Below, in pieces: positions 9,098-18,476 of a DNA stretch of 64,000 nt. The first letter of the stretch is position 1, and every line of letters starts with the position of its first letter. This DNA is from Novosphingobium sp. SG919 (GTDB taxonomy: Bacteria > Pseudomonadota > Alphaproteobacteria > Sphingomonadales > Sphingomonadaceae), in the NCBI RefSeq assembly GCF_012932495.1, contig NZ_JABCNG010000007.1, positions 37,916 to 101,915 on the forward strand, given 5' to 3'. Under the pieces are notes generated by a model, which saw only the letters and a program-made list of their open reading frames with translations, ran no database searches and was not told where the DNA came from. The position numbers and the translations under genes were made by a program.

Positions 9098-9988
9098 TCA
9101 GCCCACCAGTTTCTTGATCACGGCGCGCACATCGTCGGCCAGGTCGGGACGCTCCAGCGCCAAGGCGATCGTCGCTTCCACGAAACCGGCCTTGCTGCCG
9201 CAGTCGAACCGGCGCCCGGCAAAGGTCACCGCATGGAACGGCTGGGTGCCGATCATCTTGGCCATCGCGTCGGTCAGCTGAATTTCGCCGCCGGCGCCCT
9301 TTTCCTGGTTTTCCAGCGTGCGCATCACTTCGGGCTGAAGGATATAGCGGCCCGAGATGATCAGGTTGGACGGCGCATCTTCGCGCTTGGGCTTTTCGAC
9401 CAGCCCGGTCACTTCGGTCAGGCTGCCGGAAATCTTCGCGCCCGGTGCGATCACGCCATAGCTCGACACTTCTTCCTCGGGCACTTCCAGCACCGAGATC
9501 AGGTTGCCGCCCACTTCGTTATAAGCGTCGACCATCTGCTTCATGCAGCCGGGCGCGCCCACCATCAGTTCGTCGGGCAGGAAAATGGCAAAGGGTTCAT
9601 CGCCCACCACTTCGCGCGCGCACCACACTGCGTGGCCCAGGCCCATGGCCACCTGCTGGCGTACGGTGACCAGGTTGCCCGGCTTGATGCGGGTATCGTC
9701 GAGCACGGAAAGATCCTTGCCGCGGCTGGCCATCGTGGTTTCCAGCTCGAACGCGGTGTCGAAATGCTCCACGATCGCGGTCTTGCCGCGGCCGGTCACG
9801 AAAATCAGTTCCTCGATCCCTGCTTCGCGCGCTTCGTCCACGGCGTACTGGATCAGCGGGCGGTCGACGATCGGCAGCATCTCCTTGGGCACGGCCTTGG
9901 TGGCCGGCAGGAAGCGGGTGCCAAGGCCGGCAACGGGAAACACGGCCTTGCGGATCGGTTTGCGGGGACTTGCGGTGGTTTCGCTCAT
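9098..9988 (-). CDS. galU: UTP--glucose-1-phosphate uridylyltransferase
   Basis: GalU makes UDP-glucose from UTP and glucose-1-phosphate for surface polysaccharides and glycolipids. The 296-residue product is the usual length. It opens with the nucleotidyltransferase signature FPVAGLGTRFLPATKAVPKE, then DRPLIQYAVDEAREAGIEE and FVTGRGKTAIVEHFD. LVEKPKREDAPSN and GRYILQPEVM come later. All are standard GalU blocks. It is transcribed away from murA across a 173-base gap and ends at its own terminator. Confidence 0.96.
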   Translation of the reverse strand: MSETTASPRKPIRKAVFPVAGLGTRFLPATKAVPKEMLPIVDRPLIQYAVDEAREAGIEELIFVTGRGKTAIVEHFDTAFELETTMASRGKDLSVLDDTRIKPGNLVTVRQQVAMGLGHAVWCAREVVGDEPFAIFLPDELMVGAPGCMKQMVDAYNEVGGNLISVLEVPEEEVSSYGVIAPGAKISGSLTEVTGLVEKPKREDAPSNLIISGRYILQPEVMRTLENQEKGAGGEIQLTDAMAKMIGTQPFHAVTFAGRRFDCGSKAGFVEATIALALERPDLADDVRAVIKKLVG

Positions 9989-10161
9989 GACGTTGTCTTT
10001 CCCATTGTCCTGTTACACGATAGTTAAGCAGCCTGCCTTTGCGATGACAAGTTCCGCAACGGGCAGGGCGTGCAAAAAATGCTGCAACGCAATATTCACC
10101 ATGTTGCCTGCAATGCTGCCTAGCCCCTTGCCCTGCATCGCAAACCGGCTAAACCGCCGCG

Positions 10162-11445
10162 ATGGACAAGATCATCATTCGCGGCGGCAAGCGTCTTTCT
10201 GGTACGGTCCCGGTCTCGGGGGCAAAGAATGCGGCGCTCACGTTGCTGCCCTGCGCGCTGCTGACCGATGAAGCGGTAACGCTGCGCAACCTGCCGCGCC
10301 TGGCCGATATCGACGGCTTCCAGCACCTGATGAACCAGTTCGGCGTGTCCACTGCCATCGCCGGCGCGCGCCCCGAGGATTTCGGCCGCGTGATGACGCT
10401 GCAGGCCACGCGGCTCACCTCGACCGTCGCGCCCTATGACCTCGTGCGCAAGATGCGCGCCTCGATCCTCGTGCTCGGCCCGCTGCTCGCGCGTGCCGGC
10501 GAAGCGACCGTGTCGCTGCCCGGCGGCTGCGCCATCGGCAACCGCCCGATCGACCTGCACTTGAAGGCCCTCGAAGCGTTCGGCGCGCATATCGAGCTGG
10601 CCGCCGGCTATGTCCGCGCGATCGCGCCCGATGGCGGGCTGCCCGGCGGGCGCTACAGCTTCCCGGTGGTGTCGGTCGGCGCCACTGAAAACGCGCTGAT
10701 GGCCGCGGTGCTGGCCAAGGGCAAGTCCACCCTGCACAACGCCGCGCGCGAGCCGGAAATCGTCGACCTGTGCAACCTGCTGGTGGCGATGGGCGCGGAT
10801 ATCGAAGGGATCGGCACCTCGGACCTGACGATCCATGGCGTGGAGCGCCTGCACGGCGCCACCTACATGGTCATGCCCGATCGTATCGAGGCTGGGTCCT
10901 ATGCCTGCGCAGCGGCGATCACCGGCGGCGAAGTCACGCTCCAGGGCGCCAAGATCGAAGACATGGAAACCACCGTCCAGGCGCTGCGCGATGCCGGCGT
11001 TTCGGTAGAGCCGGTGCGCGGTGGCCTGCACATTGCCGCCGATGGGGATCTGCGGCCCGTGACCATTTCCACCGCACCCTATCCCGGCTTTGCCACCGAC
11101 ATGCAGGCCCAGCTCATGGCCATGCTGTGCCTGGCCAAGGGCTCCAGCGTGCTGACCGAAACAATCTTCGAAAACCGCTACATGCACGTGCCCGAATTGA
11201 ACCGCATGGGCGCGCGCATCGAAACCTCGGGCCGCACCGCCGTGGTCCACGGCGTGGACAAGCTGTCGGGCGCCGAAGTCATGGCCACCGACTTGCGCGC
11301 CTCGATGAGCTTGGTGATCGCCGGCCTTGCCGCCGAGGGCGAAACCCAGGTCCATCGCCTCTATCACCTCGATCGCGGGTACGAGCGGCTGGAAGAAAAG
11401 CTCGCCCTGCTCGGCGCCGATGTGGAGCGTGTCGGCAGCGATTGA
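10162..11445 (+). CDS. murA: UDP-N-acetylglucosamine 1-carboxyvinyltransferase
   Basis: MurA transfers enolpyruvate from PEP to UDP-GlcNAc, the first committed step of peptidoglycan synthesis. The 427-residue product begins with the family motif MDKIIIRGGKRLSGTVPVSG followed by KNAALTLLPC. The catalytic Cys is residue 123 in PGGCAIGNRPIDLHL. Because this is Cys and not Asp, the enzyme should be fosfomycin-sensitive by family rule. Later blocks include GATEN and the C-terminal DLRASMSLVIAGLAAEGET. It is a single-gene unit with a strong terminator 24 bases after the stop. Confidence 0.97.
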   Translation: MDKIIIRGGKRLSGTVPVSGAKNAALTLLPCALLTDEAVTLRNLPRLADIDGFQHLMNQFGVSTAIAGARPEDFGRVMTLQATRLTSTVAPYDLVRKMRASILVLGPLLARAGEATVSLPGGCAIGNRPIDLHLKALEAFGAHIELAAGYVRAIAPDGGLPGGRYSFPVVSVGATENALMAAVLAKGKSTLHNAAREPEIVDLCNLLVAMGADIEGIGTSDLTIHGVERLHGATYMVMPDRIEAGSYACAAAITGGEVTLQGAKIEDMETTVQALRDAGVSVEPVRGGLHIAADGDLRPVTISTAPYPGFATDMQAQLMAMLCLAKGSSVLTETIFENRYMHVPELNRMGARIETSGRTAVVHGVDKLSGAEVMATDLRASMSLVIAGLAAEGETQVHRLYHLDRGYERLEEKLALLGADVERVGSD

Positions 11446-11468
11446 GCCGGCCCGCGTGTAGGGCATGC

Positions 11469-11506
11469 AAAAAGGGCCGCGCAGCATGGCTGGCGCGGCC
11501 CTTTTT
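11469..11506. terminator. Bidirectional terminator between murA and the PEP-CTERM gene
   Basis: The 14-bp stem AAAAAGGGCCGCGC / GCGCGGCCCTTTTT has A- and T-tracts on both sides. It can stop transcription from murA and from the convergent PEP-CTERM gene. Confidence 0.85.
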
Positions 11507-11526
11507 CTGTCTGCGCTTCGCCCGGT

Positions 11527-12624
11527 TCAGGCGGCGGCGTCGTCGCGCCGCTTGCGGCCCAATATCAGCCCGCCCAGGCCCAGTGCCAGCAGGGCCAGCA
11601 TGCCCGGCTCGGGCACGTCGGTGCCGCCCGTGCTGCTGCTGCTCGTGCTGGACGAAGACGGCACTTGCGGATCGCTCGGCACGACATAGCTGCCGCTATA
11701 CGTGCCGATGTGCATTTCGCCGTCCTGGACCAGGCTGCCGAACACCGCCGAACCCTGGATATAGTTATAGGTGTGCGCGGCCGCCTTGGGCGCCAGCACC
11801 GAACCGCCCCACGCGGTCGTCAGTGTCAGGTCCGTCGCGTCCACGAAGTTCCAGATCACGTGTTCGCCCAGGTTGGCCGTGCCACCCAGGAAATTGTCGT
11901 TCAGGTTGATCGTGCTGCCGGTCACGTTCACGATCACCGTATCGGCGCCGTTGGTGTTGAACTGGATCTCGCCGATCTTGTCGAGATCGGCTGCCGTGAT
12001 CGAAAACACCGCCACGCCGTTGCTGCCCGGCTGCGCGTTGAACGTGCCGCGATTGCCGCTGATCGACAGGGTGCTGTTCGCGCCCTGCTGGGAAAGCTGG
12101 TAGGACAGCCCGGTCATGCTGGTCGACATCAGGCTGCCGTCCTGCTGCAGGCTGCTGACGAAGCCCGGATTGGTCGTGCCCAGGTTCGCCTGGACGGTGT
12201 TGGAATTGACGTTGGTGTTGGCGATCGCGCCACCCACCTGCACGGTCTGCGTGGCGCCGTTGAGGTTGAACCCGCTCGAAACGTTGCCCCCCACGATCGC
12301 GCCCGACCCGTTGTTGAGGTTATTGATCCCGCCCGTCACGTCGCCCACCACGACCAGGCCGGGGCCGGTATAGCTCGACGCAGGCAGGGTTGAGATGAGA
12401 TAGTTGGACGAATTGCCCGTCAGGTTCCCGCCCACGAACGTGCGCCCTTCCACTTCCGATGAAGAGGTAAGGTTGCCCAGCACGATGAGGTTGTAGACCT
12501 TGAGCGCATCGATCCCCACCGGGGTGGATGCGGCAATGGCCTGGAACGGCAGCGCCAGCGCAGCCAGCGTGGCAACGGCAGCGGTCAGGCGGGTACGGGC
12601 GGGCAGCCGATAAGGGGCGGGCAT
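11527..12624 (-). CDS. Choice-of-anchor A family exported protein with PEP-CTERM tail
   Basis: I choose ATG 12624, which has AGGAC upstream and opens directly into a signal peptide (positive MPAPYRLPARTR, then a hydrophobic run ending QAIAAS). The 365-residue protein has the choice-of-anchor A domain: an LKVYNLIVLGNLTSSSEVEGR start and repeated GG-N blocks that suggest a beta-rich fold. A Ser-rich linker and the sorting tail follow: VPEP, a hydrophobic segment, then GRKRRDD. The family is predicted to be processed by exosortase and displayed on the surface. No exosortase or polysaccharide cluster is in this window. The role is unknown. Confidence 0.85.
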   Translation of the reverse strand: MPAPYRLPARTRLTAAVATLAALALPFQAIAASTPVGIDALKVYNLIVLGNLTSSSEVEGRTFVGGNLTGNSSNYLISTLPASSYTGPGLVVVGDVTGGINNLNNGSGAIVGGNVSSGFNLNGATQTVQVGGAIANTNVNSNTVQANLGTTNPGFVSSLQQDGSLMSTSMTGLSYQLSQQGANSTLSISGNRGTFNAQPGSNGVAVFSITAADLDKIGEIQFNTNGADTVIVNVTGSTINLNDNFLGGTANLGEHVIWNFVDATDLTLTTAWGGSVLAPKAAAHTYNYIQGSAVFGSLVQDGEMHIGTYSGSYVVPSDPQVPSSSSTSSSSTGGTDVPEPGMLALLALGLGGLILGRKRRDDAAA

Positions 12625-12820
12625 GGGAAAGTGATGTCCTGTCGCAGCGCGCGCCCGAGCGTCAGGCGCGCGAAAAACCCTGGCCACGCTTGGCGATACA
12701 ACGCAACACAGTTTTGCGTCGGGTCTCACGATGGCACAGTGTTTTGACAATCCTTAACGCTTGAGGCCCGGTTTGGCGGCCGCTGGCACGCGCCAGGCGG
12801 CCTTCCGGTGCGCGGTCGCG

Positions 12821-13264
12821 TTAACCTTGCGCGCGGGCGCTCAGGATATCCACCTGGGCGCGGATCGGCCCGATGTCATAGCCGACCGCGCCCGCCTTGG
12901 CCGCGATCTCGAACGGATTGCCGCCGTTGGCCGCCTGGGCCAGCGCCCACAGCAGCGTGGACCGCGTGCCCGACCGGCAATAGGCGAGCACCGGCGCATC
13001 CCCGATCTGGGCCAGCGCCTGCTTGAGAGCTTCCACCTGCGGCATGGAAAAGCCCGCGTGCGTGACCGGAATGGCCACATAGGCAATACCGGCGGCGTCG
13101 GCAGCCGCGGCGATTTCCGCGCCGGGGGTCTGGTCGTCGGATTCGCCCTCGGGGCGGTTGTTGACGATCAGCTTCACCCCCAGTTGCTGGGCTTCGGCCA
13201 CGTCGGCCACGGTGATCTGCGGGCTGGCCAGGAACTGGCTGTCGACTTGGCGAAACTGGGACAT
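12821..13264 (-). CDS. DUF442 / TIGR01244-type phosphatase-like protein
   Basis: This 147-residue protein is of the family often annotated as beta-lactamase hydrolase-like or TIGR01244 sulfur transferase. It has a dual-specificity-phosphatase fold, with the active loop YCRSGTRS around residue 95 (Cys-x5-Arg). The N-terminal part, VKLIVNNRPEGESDDQ, is the usual substrate-side segment. Relatives occur fused to or beside sulfide-oxidising metallo-hydrolases, but none is adjacent here. It is followed on the minus-strand map side by the terC gene 30 bases upstream and is probably co-transcribed with it. The reaction is not established. Confidence 0.78.
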   Translation of the reverse strand: MSQFRQVDSQFLASPQITVADVAEAQQLGVKLIVNNRPEGESDDQTPGAEIAAAADAAGIAYVAIPVTHAGFSMPQVEALKQALAQIGDAPVLAYCRSGTRSTLLWALAQAANGGNPFEIAAKAGAVGYDIGPIRAQVDILSARAQG

Positions 13265-13294
13265 GGCAATACCTTGCGTGCGAAAGGAGAAATT

Positions 13295-14107
13295 TCAGGA
13301 GGCCTGGCGCGTGGCGGTGCGCCGGCGGCGGCCGGCAATGTTGAGCAGTTCGACAAACACCGAAAAGCCCATCGCGGCATAGATATAGCCCTTGGGAATG
13401 TGAACGCCAAAGCCATCGGCCAGCAGCACCAGCCCGATCATCACCAGAAACGCCAGCGCCAGCATGACCAGCGTGGGATTGTGCTCGATGAACTTGGCCA
13501 GCGGATCGGCCGCCAGCATCATCAGCGAAACCGTGGTGATGACCGCCGCGATCATGATCGGCACTTGGTCGGTCATGCCCACGGCGGTCAGGATCGAATC
13601 GATCGAGAACACCAGGTCCAGCGCGATGATCTGGGCAATCGTCGCGCCGAAGTTGGCGACGACGGCCTGGCCCAGGCCGCCTTTTTCCCCGTGTCCCTTC
13701 TGGTCGAGCAGTTCGCCGCTGGGTTCGGGGTCAAGCGTGTGGTGGATTTCCTTGGTCGCTTTCCACAGCAGGAACAGCCCGCCGGCCACCAGGATCAGGT
13801 CGCGCCCGGAAAACGCGGTTTCGAACGTGGGCTCGCCATGGGCGCCGGGGGCGCCAGCCAGACCCAGGTCGAACAGCGGAGCCTGCAATGTCACGATCCA
13901 GCCGATCAGGGACAGCAAAGCCAGGCGCAGCACCAGCGCCAGCGCCAGGCCGATGCGCCGCGCGCGTGCCTGCTGGTGGGCTGGCAACTTGTTGGACAGA
14001 ATCGCGATGAACACCAGGTTGTCGATACCCAGCACGATTTCCAGCAGCACCAGGGTGACGAACGCGGCCCAGGCCTGCGGGTCGGATAGAAGAGCGACAA
14101 GGTCCAT
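13295..14107 (-). CDS. TerC family integral membrane protein
   Basis: This 270-residue protein has about seven hydrophobic segments. It carries the two TerC acidic motifs inside membrane spans: EIVLGIDNLVFIAIL near residue 25 and LDLVFSIDSILTAVGM near residue 145. TerC proteins are linked to metal ion (often manganese) export and to metalation of exported proteins. The inner loop (residues 95-130) is charged and hydrophilic. It is the first gene of a two-gene unit with the DUF442 protein 30 bases downstream. The start matches the family N-terminus, and the substrate here is inferred from the family only. Confidence 0.88.
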   Translation of the reverse strand: MDLVALLSDPQAWAAFVTLVLLEIVLGIDNLVFIAILSNKLPAHQQARARRIGLALALVLRLALLSLIGWIVTLQAPLFDLGLAGAPGAHGEPTFETAFSGRDLILVAGGLFLLWKATKEIHHTLDPEPSGELLDQKGHGEKGGLGQAVVANFGATIAQIIALDLVFSIDSILTAVGMTDQVPIMIAAVITTVSLMMLAADPLAKFIEHNPTLVMLALAFLVMIGLVLLADGFGVHIPKGYIYAAMGFSVFVELLNIAGRRRRTATRQAS

Positions 14108-14390
14108 GGGCCGCTTGTGCCGTATCGTTCAGGCTGCGGCAAGGCGCCAAGCGGCACTAAAGCGCGGCACTTTTGTCACGAATTGTGGCTGAGAATGATA
14201 TTTTGCGATTGAATCGCGTATGCGCGTCGATTCCGTTCGCGCATCGGCTTTTTATTCGTTATAGTCTTCCGCGCAATGGAGAGGGCCGGCCCATAAAGCC
14301 CGGCACGTCGTCCTTGTCGTGCCCCTGGTCTCCGCGTCCGGCCAGTGGCGCCGGGAAAATTGGGGCGGATTGTAAGGTTTATTGGGTTTT

Positions 14391-15173
14391 ATGGGTTTTG
14401 ACAGAGGGCGGCGTGGTCGCGGACGCGACAAGCGCGACGGTTTCGGCGACGACGGCGGTTTCGATCCCTACGGCGGTGGCGGCGGTTTTGGCGGTGGCTA
14501 CGATCGCGGCGGCTTCGGCGGCGGTGACCGTGGCGGCTTTGGCGGCGGCAACCGCGGCGGCGGCTTCGGCGGTGGTGACCGCGGCGGCTTCGGCGGCGGC
14601 GATCGCGGCGGCTTTGGCGGCGGCAATCGCGGCGGCGGCGGTGGTGGCGGCTTCGGCGGCGCTCCCCGTGGTGGCGGCATGCCTGCCCAGGTGGTTGGCA
14701 CCGGTAAGGGCGTCGTCAAGTTCTTCAACGGCCAGAAGGGCTTCGGCTTCATTCAGCGTGAAGACGGCGGCGAAGACGTGTTCGTGCACATCAGCGCCGT
14801 GGAACGTGCCGGCCTTGAAGGCCTGGCCGAAGGTCAGACCCTGGAATTCAACCTCGTCGATCGCGGTGGCAAGATTTCTGCCGCCGACCTTCAGGTTGTG
14901 GGCGACGTGATCCCCGTGGCGGCCAAGCCGGCTGCCCCGCAGCGTCAGCTGACCGGCGAAAAGGCCACTGGCACCGTCAAGTTCTTCAACAGCATGAAGG
15001 GCTTCGGCTTCATTACCCGTGACGATGGCCAGCCCGATGCATTCGTGCACATCAGCGCTGTCGAACGCTCCGGCCTGCGCGAGCTCAACGAAGGCGACAA
15101 GCTGGAGTTCGACCTCGAAGTTGATCGACGAGGCAAGCACTCGGCGGTCAACCTGGTGCCGCGCCAGGATTGA
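14391..15173 (+). CDS. Two-domain cold-shock protein with glycine/arginine-rich N-terminal region
   Basis: The 260-residue product starts at ATG 14391; a TTG nine bases upstream is in frame but less likely. Residues 1-95 are low complexity: Arg/Lys/Asp-rich at first, then repeats of the form RGGFGGGD/N, like eukaryotic RGG boxes. Two complete cold-shock domains follow, with the RNP motifs KGFGFIQ and VFVHISA in the first, and KGFGFIT and AFVHISA in the second. They are joined by an Ala/Pro linker. Each domain should bind single-stranded RNA or DNA. A leader of roughly 280 bases without a gene precedes it. The two-domain layout is common in alphaproteobacteria; the long RGG-like head is less so. 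Confidence 0.9.
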   Translation: MGFDRGRRGRGRDKRDGFGDDGGFDPYGGGGGFGGGYDRGGFGGGDRGGFGGGNRGGGFGGGDRGGFGGGDRGGFGGGNRGGGGGGGFGGAPRGGGMPAQVVGTGKGVVKFFNGQKGFGFIQREDGGEDVFVHISAVERAGLEGLAEGQTLEFNLVDRGGKISAADLQVVGDVIPVAAKPAAPQRQLTGEKATGTVKFFNSMKGFGFITRDDGQPDAFVHISAVERSGLRELNEGDKLEFDLEVDRRGKHSAVNLVPRQD

Positions 15174-15324
15174 TCCCGGCCGCATTGCCCCTTGGGTCTG
15201 ATGGACCTGGGGGCCTTGCATCACCACATACGCGTGCAAATGGCGGTCCGCTGGGCCGCCATTTGTCGTTTTACAGCCATTTCCGATCCATACACCGTCC
15301 TTGGAATTTACAGGAGCATACCCC

Positions 15325-16521
15325 ATGTCGATCACCCCGCTCATGCCCGTCTATCCCCGGTGCGGCGTGCGTCCGGTGCGAGGCGAACACTGCCACCTGA
15401 TTTCCGAAGACGGCACGCGCTATCTCGATTTCGCCAGCGGCATCGCGGTCAACCTGCTGGGCCATTCGCATCCTCACCTGATCGGCGCGTTGCAGCGCCA
15501 GGTCGAAACGCTGATGCACGTGTCCAACCTCTATGGCAGCCCGCAGGGCGAGCATCTGGCGCAGCGCCTGGTCGACATGACCTTTGCCGATACGGTGTTC
15601 TTCACCAATTCCGGCGCGGAAGCGGTGGAATGCGCGATCAAGACCGCGCGCGCCTATCACCAGTATCACGGCCAGAGCCCGGAACGGTTCGAGATCATCA
15701 CGTTCCGCAATGCCTTCCACGGCCGCACGCTGGGCACGATCAGCGCGTCGGACCAGGAAAAGATGCACAAGGGCTTCCTGCCCATCCTGCCGGGCTTCCA
15801 CTATGTCGATTTCAATGACCTGGAAGCGACCAAGGCACTGATCGGCCCGCACACGGCCGGCATCCTGGTCGAACCGATCCAGGGCGAAGGCGGCATCAAG
15901 GAAGGCACCGAGGAATTCATCAAGGGCCTGCGCGCGCTGTGCGACGAACATGGCCTGATGCTGATCTTCGACGAAGTGCAGTGCGGCGTGGCGCGCACCG
16001 GCACGATGTTCGCCTATGAACAGTATGGCGTGACGCCCGATATCATGTCGATCGCCAAGGGCATCGGCGGCGGCTTCCCGCTCGGCGCTTGCCTGGCCAC
16101 CGAGCAGGCGGCGCGCGGCATGGTGTTCGGCACGCATGGCAGCACTTATGGCGGCAATCCCCTGGCCATGGCCGCGGGCGAGGCCGTGCTCGACGTGGTC
16201 GCCAATCCCGAATTCCTGGCCCAGGTGCGCGCCACCGGTGATCGCCTCAAGGCGCGGCTCGAACAGTTCATCGGCAACTATCCCGACTTGTTCGAACTGG
16301 TGCGCGGGCGTGGCCTGATGCTGGGCGTCAAGTGCAAGATGGAGCCGCGCCCGTTCGTCGCCCACATGCGCGACAACCACCAGCTCCTGGCGGTTTCGGC
16401 TGGCGACATGACGTTCCGCGTCCTGCCGCCGCTGGTGATCGACGACAGCCACATCGATGAATTCATGGACAAGCTTTCGGCCGCCGCGGCCAGCTATGTT
16501 CCTCCGGCTCCCGCGGCGTGA
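15325..16521 (+). CDS. argD: Acetylornithine / N-succinyldiaminopimelate aminotransferase
   Basis: ArgD is a class III PLP aminotransferase that makes N-acetylornithine in arginine synthesis and often serves lysine synthesis too. I start it at ATG 15325, which has AGGAG at 15312-15316. The product is 398 residues. Motifs seen are TNSGAEAVECAIKTAR (phosphate loop), FHGRTLGTISA, IFDEVQCGVARTG with the PLP-contacting Asp, and SIAKGIGGGFPLGA with the Schiff-base Lys. It overlaps or abuts argF directly downstream, so the two form an arginine operon. Confidence 0.96.
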   Translation: MSITPLMPVYPRCGVRPVRGEHCHLISEDGTRYLDFASGIAVNLLGHSHPHLIGALQRQVETLMHVSNLYGSPQGEHLAQRLVDMTFADTVFFTNSGAEAVECAIKTARAYHQYHGQSPERFEIITFRNAFHGRTLGTISASDQEKMHKGFLPILPGFHYVDFNDLEATKALIGPHTAGILVEPIQGEGGIKEGTEEFIKGLRALCDEHGLMLIFDEVQCGVARTGTMFAYEQYGVTPDIMSIAKGIGGGFPLGACLATEQAARGMVFGTHGSTYGGNPLAMAAGEAVLDVVANPEFLAQVRATGDRLKARLEQFIGNYPDLFELVRGRGLMLGVKCKMEPRPFVAHMRDNHQLLAVSAGDMTFRVLPPLVIDDSHIDEFMDKLSAAAASYVPPAPAA

Positions 16522-16532
16522 GACGAGCAGAC

Positions 16533-17459
16533 ATGATCAGGCACTTCCTCAACCTTTCCGATGCCGGCGGTGATGCGGTGGCGGCGATGCTGGCCGATGC
16601 GCTGGATCGCAAGGCGGCGCGTGCCGCGCTGCCCAAGGGGCGGGCCGATGCCGATGCGCCCTTGGCCGGGCATGTGCTGGCCATGGTGTTCGAAAAGAAT
16701 TCCACCCGCACGCGCGTATCGTTCGACGTGGCGATGCGCCAGTTGGGCGGATCGGCGCTAGTGCTCGATGCCGGCACCACGCAACTGGGCCGCGGCGAAA
16801 CCATCGCCGACACGGCTCGCGTGCTCAGCCGCATGGCCGACGCCATCATGCTGCGCACCGACGACCATGCCAAGGTCGAGGAACTCGCGCATTATGCCAG
16901 CGTTCCTGTCATCAATGGCCTTACCGACCTTTCCCATCCGTGCCAGATCATGGCCGACCTGCTGACCGTGATCGAGCATGGCAAGGCGCTGCCCGGGCTC
17001 GAAGTGGCTTGGCTGGGCGATGGCAACAACGTGCTCAACTCGATCGTCGAGGCCGCCGGCCTGATGAAGTTCAACGTGCGCATCGGCGTACCCGAAGGCT
17101 ATGATTGCGACGCCGGGTTCGTCGCGCGCGCGCAGGCCCAGGGCGCCAAAGTCACGGTCTATCGCGATGCGGCGCAGGCCGTGGCCGGGGCGGACGTGGT
17201 GGTGACCGACACCTGGATTTCCATGGGCCAGGCCCATGCAGAGGCCAAGCTGGCGGCCATGGCACCATTCCAGGTGAACGAGGCCCTGATGGCCCAGGCC
17301 AAGGGCGATGCGCTGTTCCTGCATTGCCTGCCTGCTCACCGCAACGAAGAGGTGACCGACGCGGTGATCGATGGCCCGCGCTCGGTGGTGTGGGACGAGG
17401 CTGAAAACCGTATTCACGCGCAGAAATCGGTGCTGCGCTGGGCGTTCGGCCAGATCTGA
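16533..17459 (+). CDS. argF: Ornithine carbamoyltransferase
   Basis: This enzyme makes citrulline from ornithine and carbamoyl phosphate. The 308-residue form starts at ATG 16533 (MIRHFLNLSD). An upstream GTG at 16518 overlaps the argD stop but adds only five atypical residues. The carbamoyl-phosphate site is KNSTRTRVSFDVAM, with DLSHPCQIMADL near residue 135 and the ornithine-side HCLPAHRNEEV near residue 260. It lies 11 bases after argD and 27 bases before hslO, which may share the transcript. Confidence 0.96.
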   Translation: MIRHFLNLSDAGGDAVAAMLADALDRKAARAALPKGRADADAPLAGHVLAMVFEKNSTRTRVSFDVAMRQLGGSALVLDAGTTQLGRGETIADTARVLSRMADAIMLRTDDHAKVEELAHYASVPVINGLTDLSHPCQIMADLLTVIEHGKALPGLEVAWLGDGNNVLNSIVEAAGLMKFNVRIGVPEGYDCDAGFVARAQAQGAKVTVYRDAAQAVAGADVVVTDTWISMGQAHAEAKLAAMAPFQVNEALMAQAKGDALFLHCLPAHRNEEVTDAVIDGPRSVVWDEAENRIHAQKSVLRWAFGQI

Positions 17460-17486
17460 CCGCGCTGCTAACCAACGAAAGTTTCC

Positions 17487-18383
17487 ATGACTGACCAAGC
17501 CGAAACCGGATTTGACCAAGTGCTGCAATTCACCGTCCCCGCGCGCGACGCGCGGGGGCGCGTGGTGCGGCTGGGGCCGGTGCTCGATACCGTGCTCTCG
17601 GCCCATGCCTATCCGGCGCCGATCCGCAACCTGCTGGCCGAAGCGCTGGCGCTGACCGCGCTGCTGGGCGCCCTGCTCAAGGACGATGATGGCCAACTGA
17701 CCATGCAGGCCCAGACCCAGGATGGGGTGGTGGACTTGCTGGTATGCGATTATCGCGGGGGCGAATTGCGTGGTTATGTTCGCCACGATCGCGCGCGGCT
17801 TGATGAACTCGGGCCGCACCCTTCGCTTCATGCCCTGTTCGGGGATGGCTATCTGGCGATCACCTTCGATCTGTCCAGCAGCGATCAGCGTTACCAGGGT
17901 ATCGTGCCGCTGGAAGGCGACAGCCTGGCGCGCGCCTGCGAAAGCTATTTCTTCCAGTCCGAACAAGTGCCTACGCTGATCCGCGTGGGCGTGCACAGCG
18001 AAGGCGGCCGCACGGTGGCGGGTGCCCTGCTGGTGCAGCACCTGCCCGATGGCGAGGAAGGGCGCGAGCGGTTGCATGCCCGGCTCGACCATCCCGAATG
18101 GGAGCACGTGGCGGCGCTGGCCGGTTCGCTCACGCCTGCCGAACTGACCGATCCGCAACTCGGCCTCGAAAACCTGGTGTGGCGCCTGTTCCACGAGGAA
18201 AGCGAAGTGCGCGTGGCGCGCGGCCTGCCGCTCACCCGCGGATGCCGCTGCTCGGCAGAGCACTACCGCGAATTGCTGGCCCGGTTTGGCGAAGCCCAAC
18301 GCGCCGAAATGGCCAATGACGATGGGCTTATCGTGGTGGATTGCGCGTTCTGCTCGAAAGAGTTTCCGCTTCGTTTCGATTGA
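17487..18383 (+). CDS. hslO: Redox-regulated molecular chaperone Hsp33
   Basis: Hsp33 holds unfolding proteins under oxidative stress and is switched on by disulfide formation. The 298-residue product keeps the C-terminal zinc switch: GCRCSAEHY near residue 251 (Cys-x-Cys) and DCAFCSKEF near residue 289 (Cys-x2-Cys). The N-terminal substrate-binding domain is present (ALTALLGALLKDDDGQLTMQ region). It follows argF by 27 bases on the same strand. Placement after argF is frequent in sphingomonads by my recollection, which I have not checked. Confidence 0.94.
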   Translation: MTDQAETGFDQVLQFTVPARDARGRVVRLGPVLDTVLSAHAYPAPIRNLLAEALALTALLGALLKDDDGQLTMQAQTQDGVVDLLVCDYRGGELRGYVRHDRARLDELGPHPSLHALFGDGYLAITFDLSSSDQRYQGIVPLEGDSLARACESYFFQSEQVPTLIRVGVHSEGGRTVAGALLVQHLPDGEEGRERLHARLDHPEWEHVAALAGSLTPAELTDPQLGLENLVWRLFHEESEVRVARGLPLTRGCRCSAEHYRELLARFGEAQRAEMANDDGLIVVDCAFCSKEFPLRFD

Positions 18384-18476
18384 GGCGGGCAAAACGCGCA
18401 GGCCTTCAATTGCGGCGCCGTTGCTCTATATTGCAAACACCTGTTGCGCGCGTCGGGCAGGGATGGAGGGTGGTTG

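Noticed and set aside
14108..14390. Long leader of the cold-shock gene as an RNA thermosensor
   Set aside because: I could not find a convincing conserved cold-box or stable alternative hairpins by eye, so only a gene-free leader is reported.
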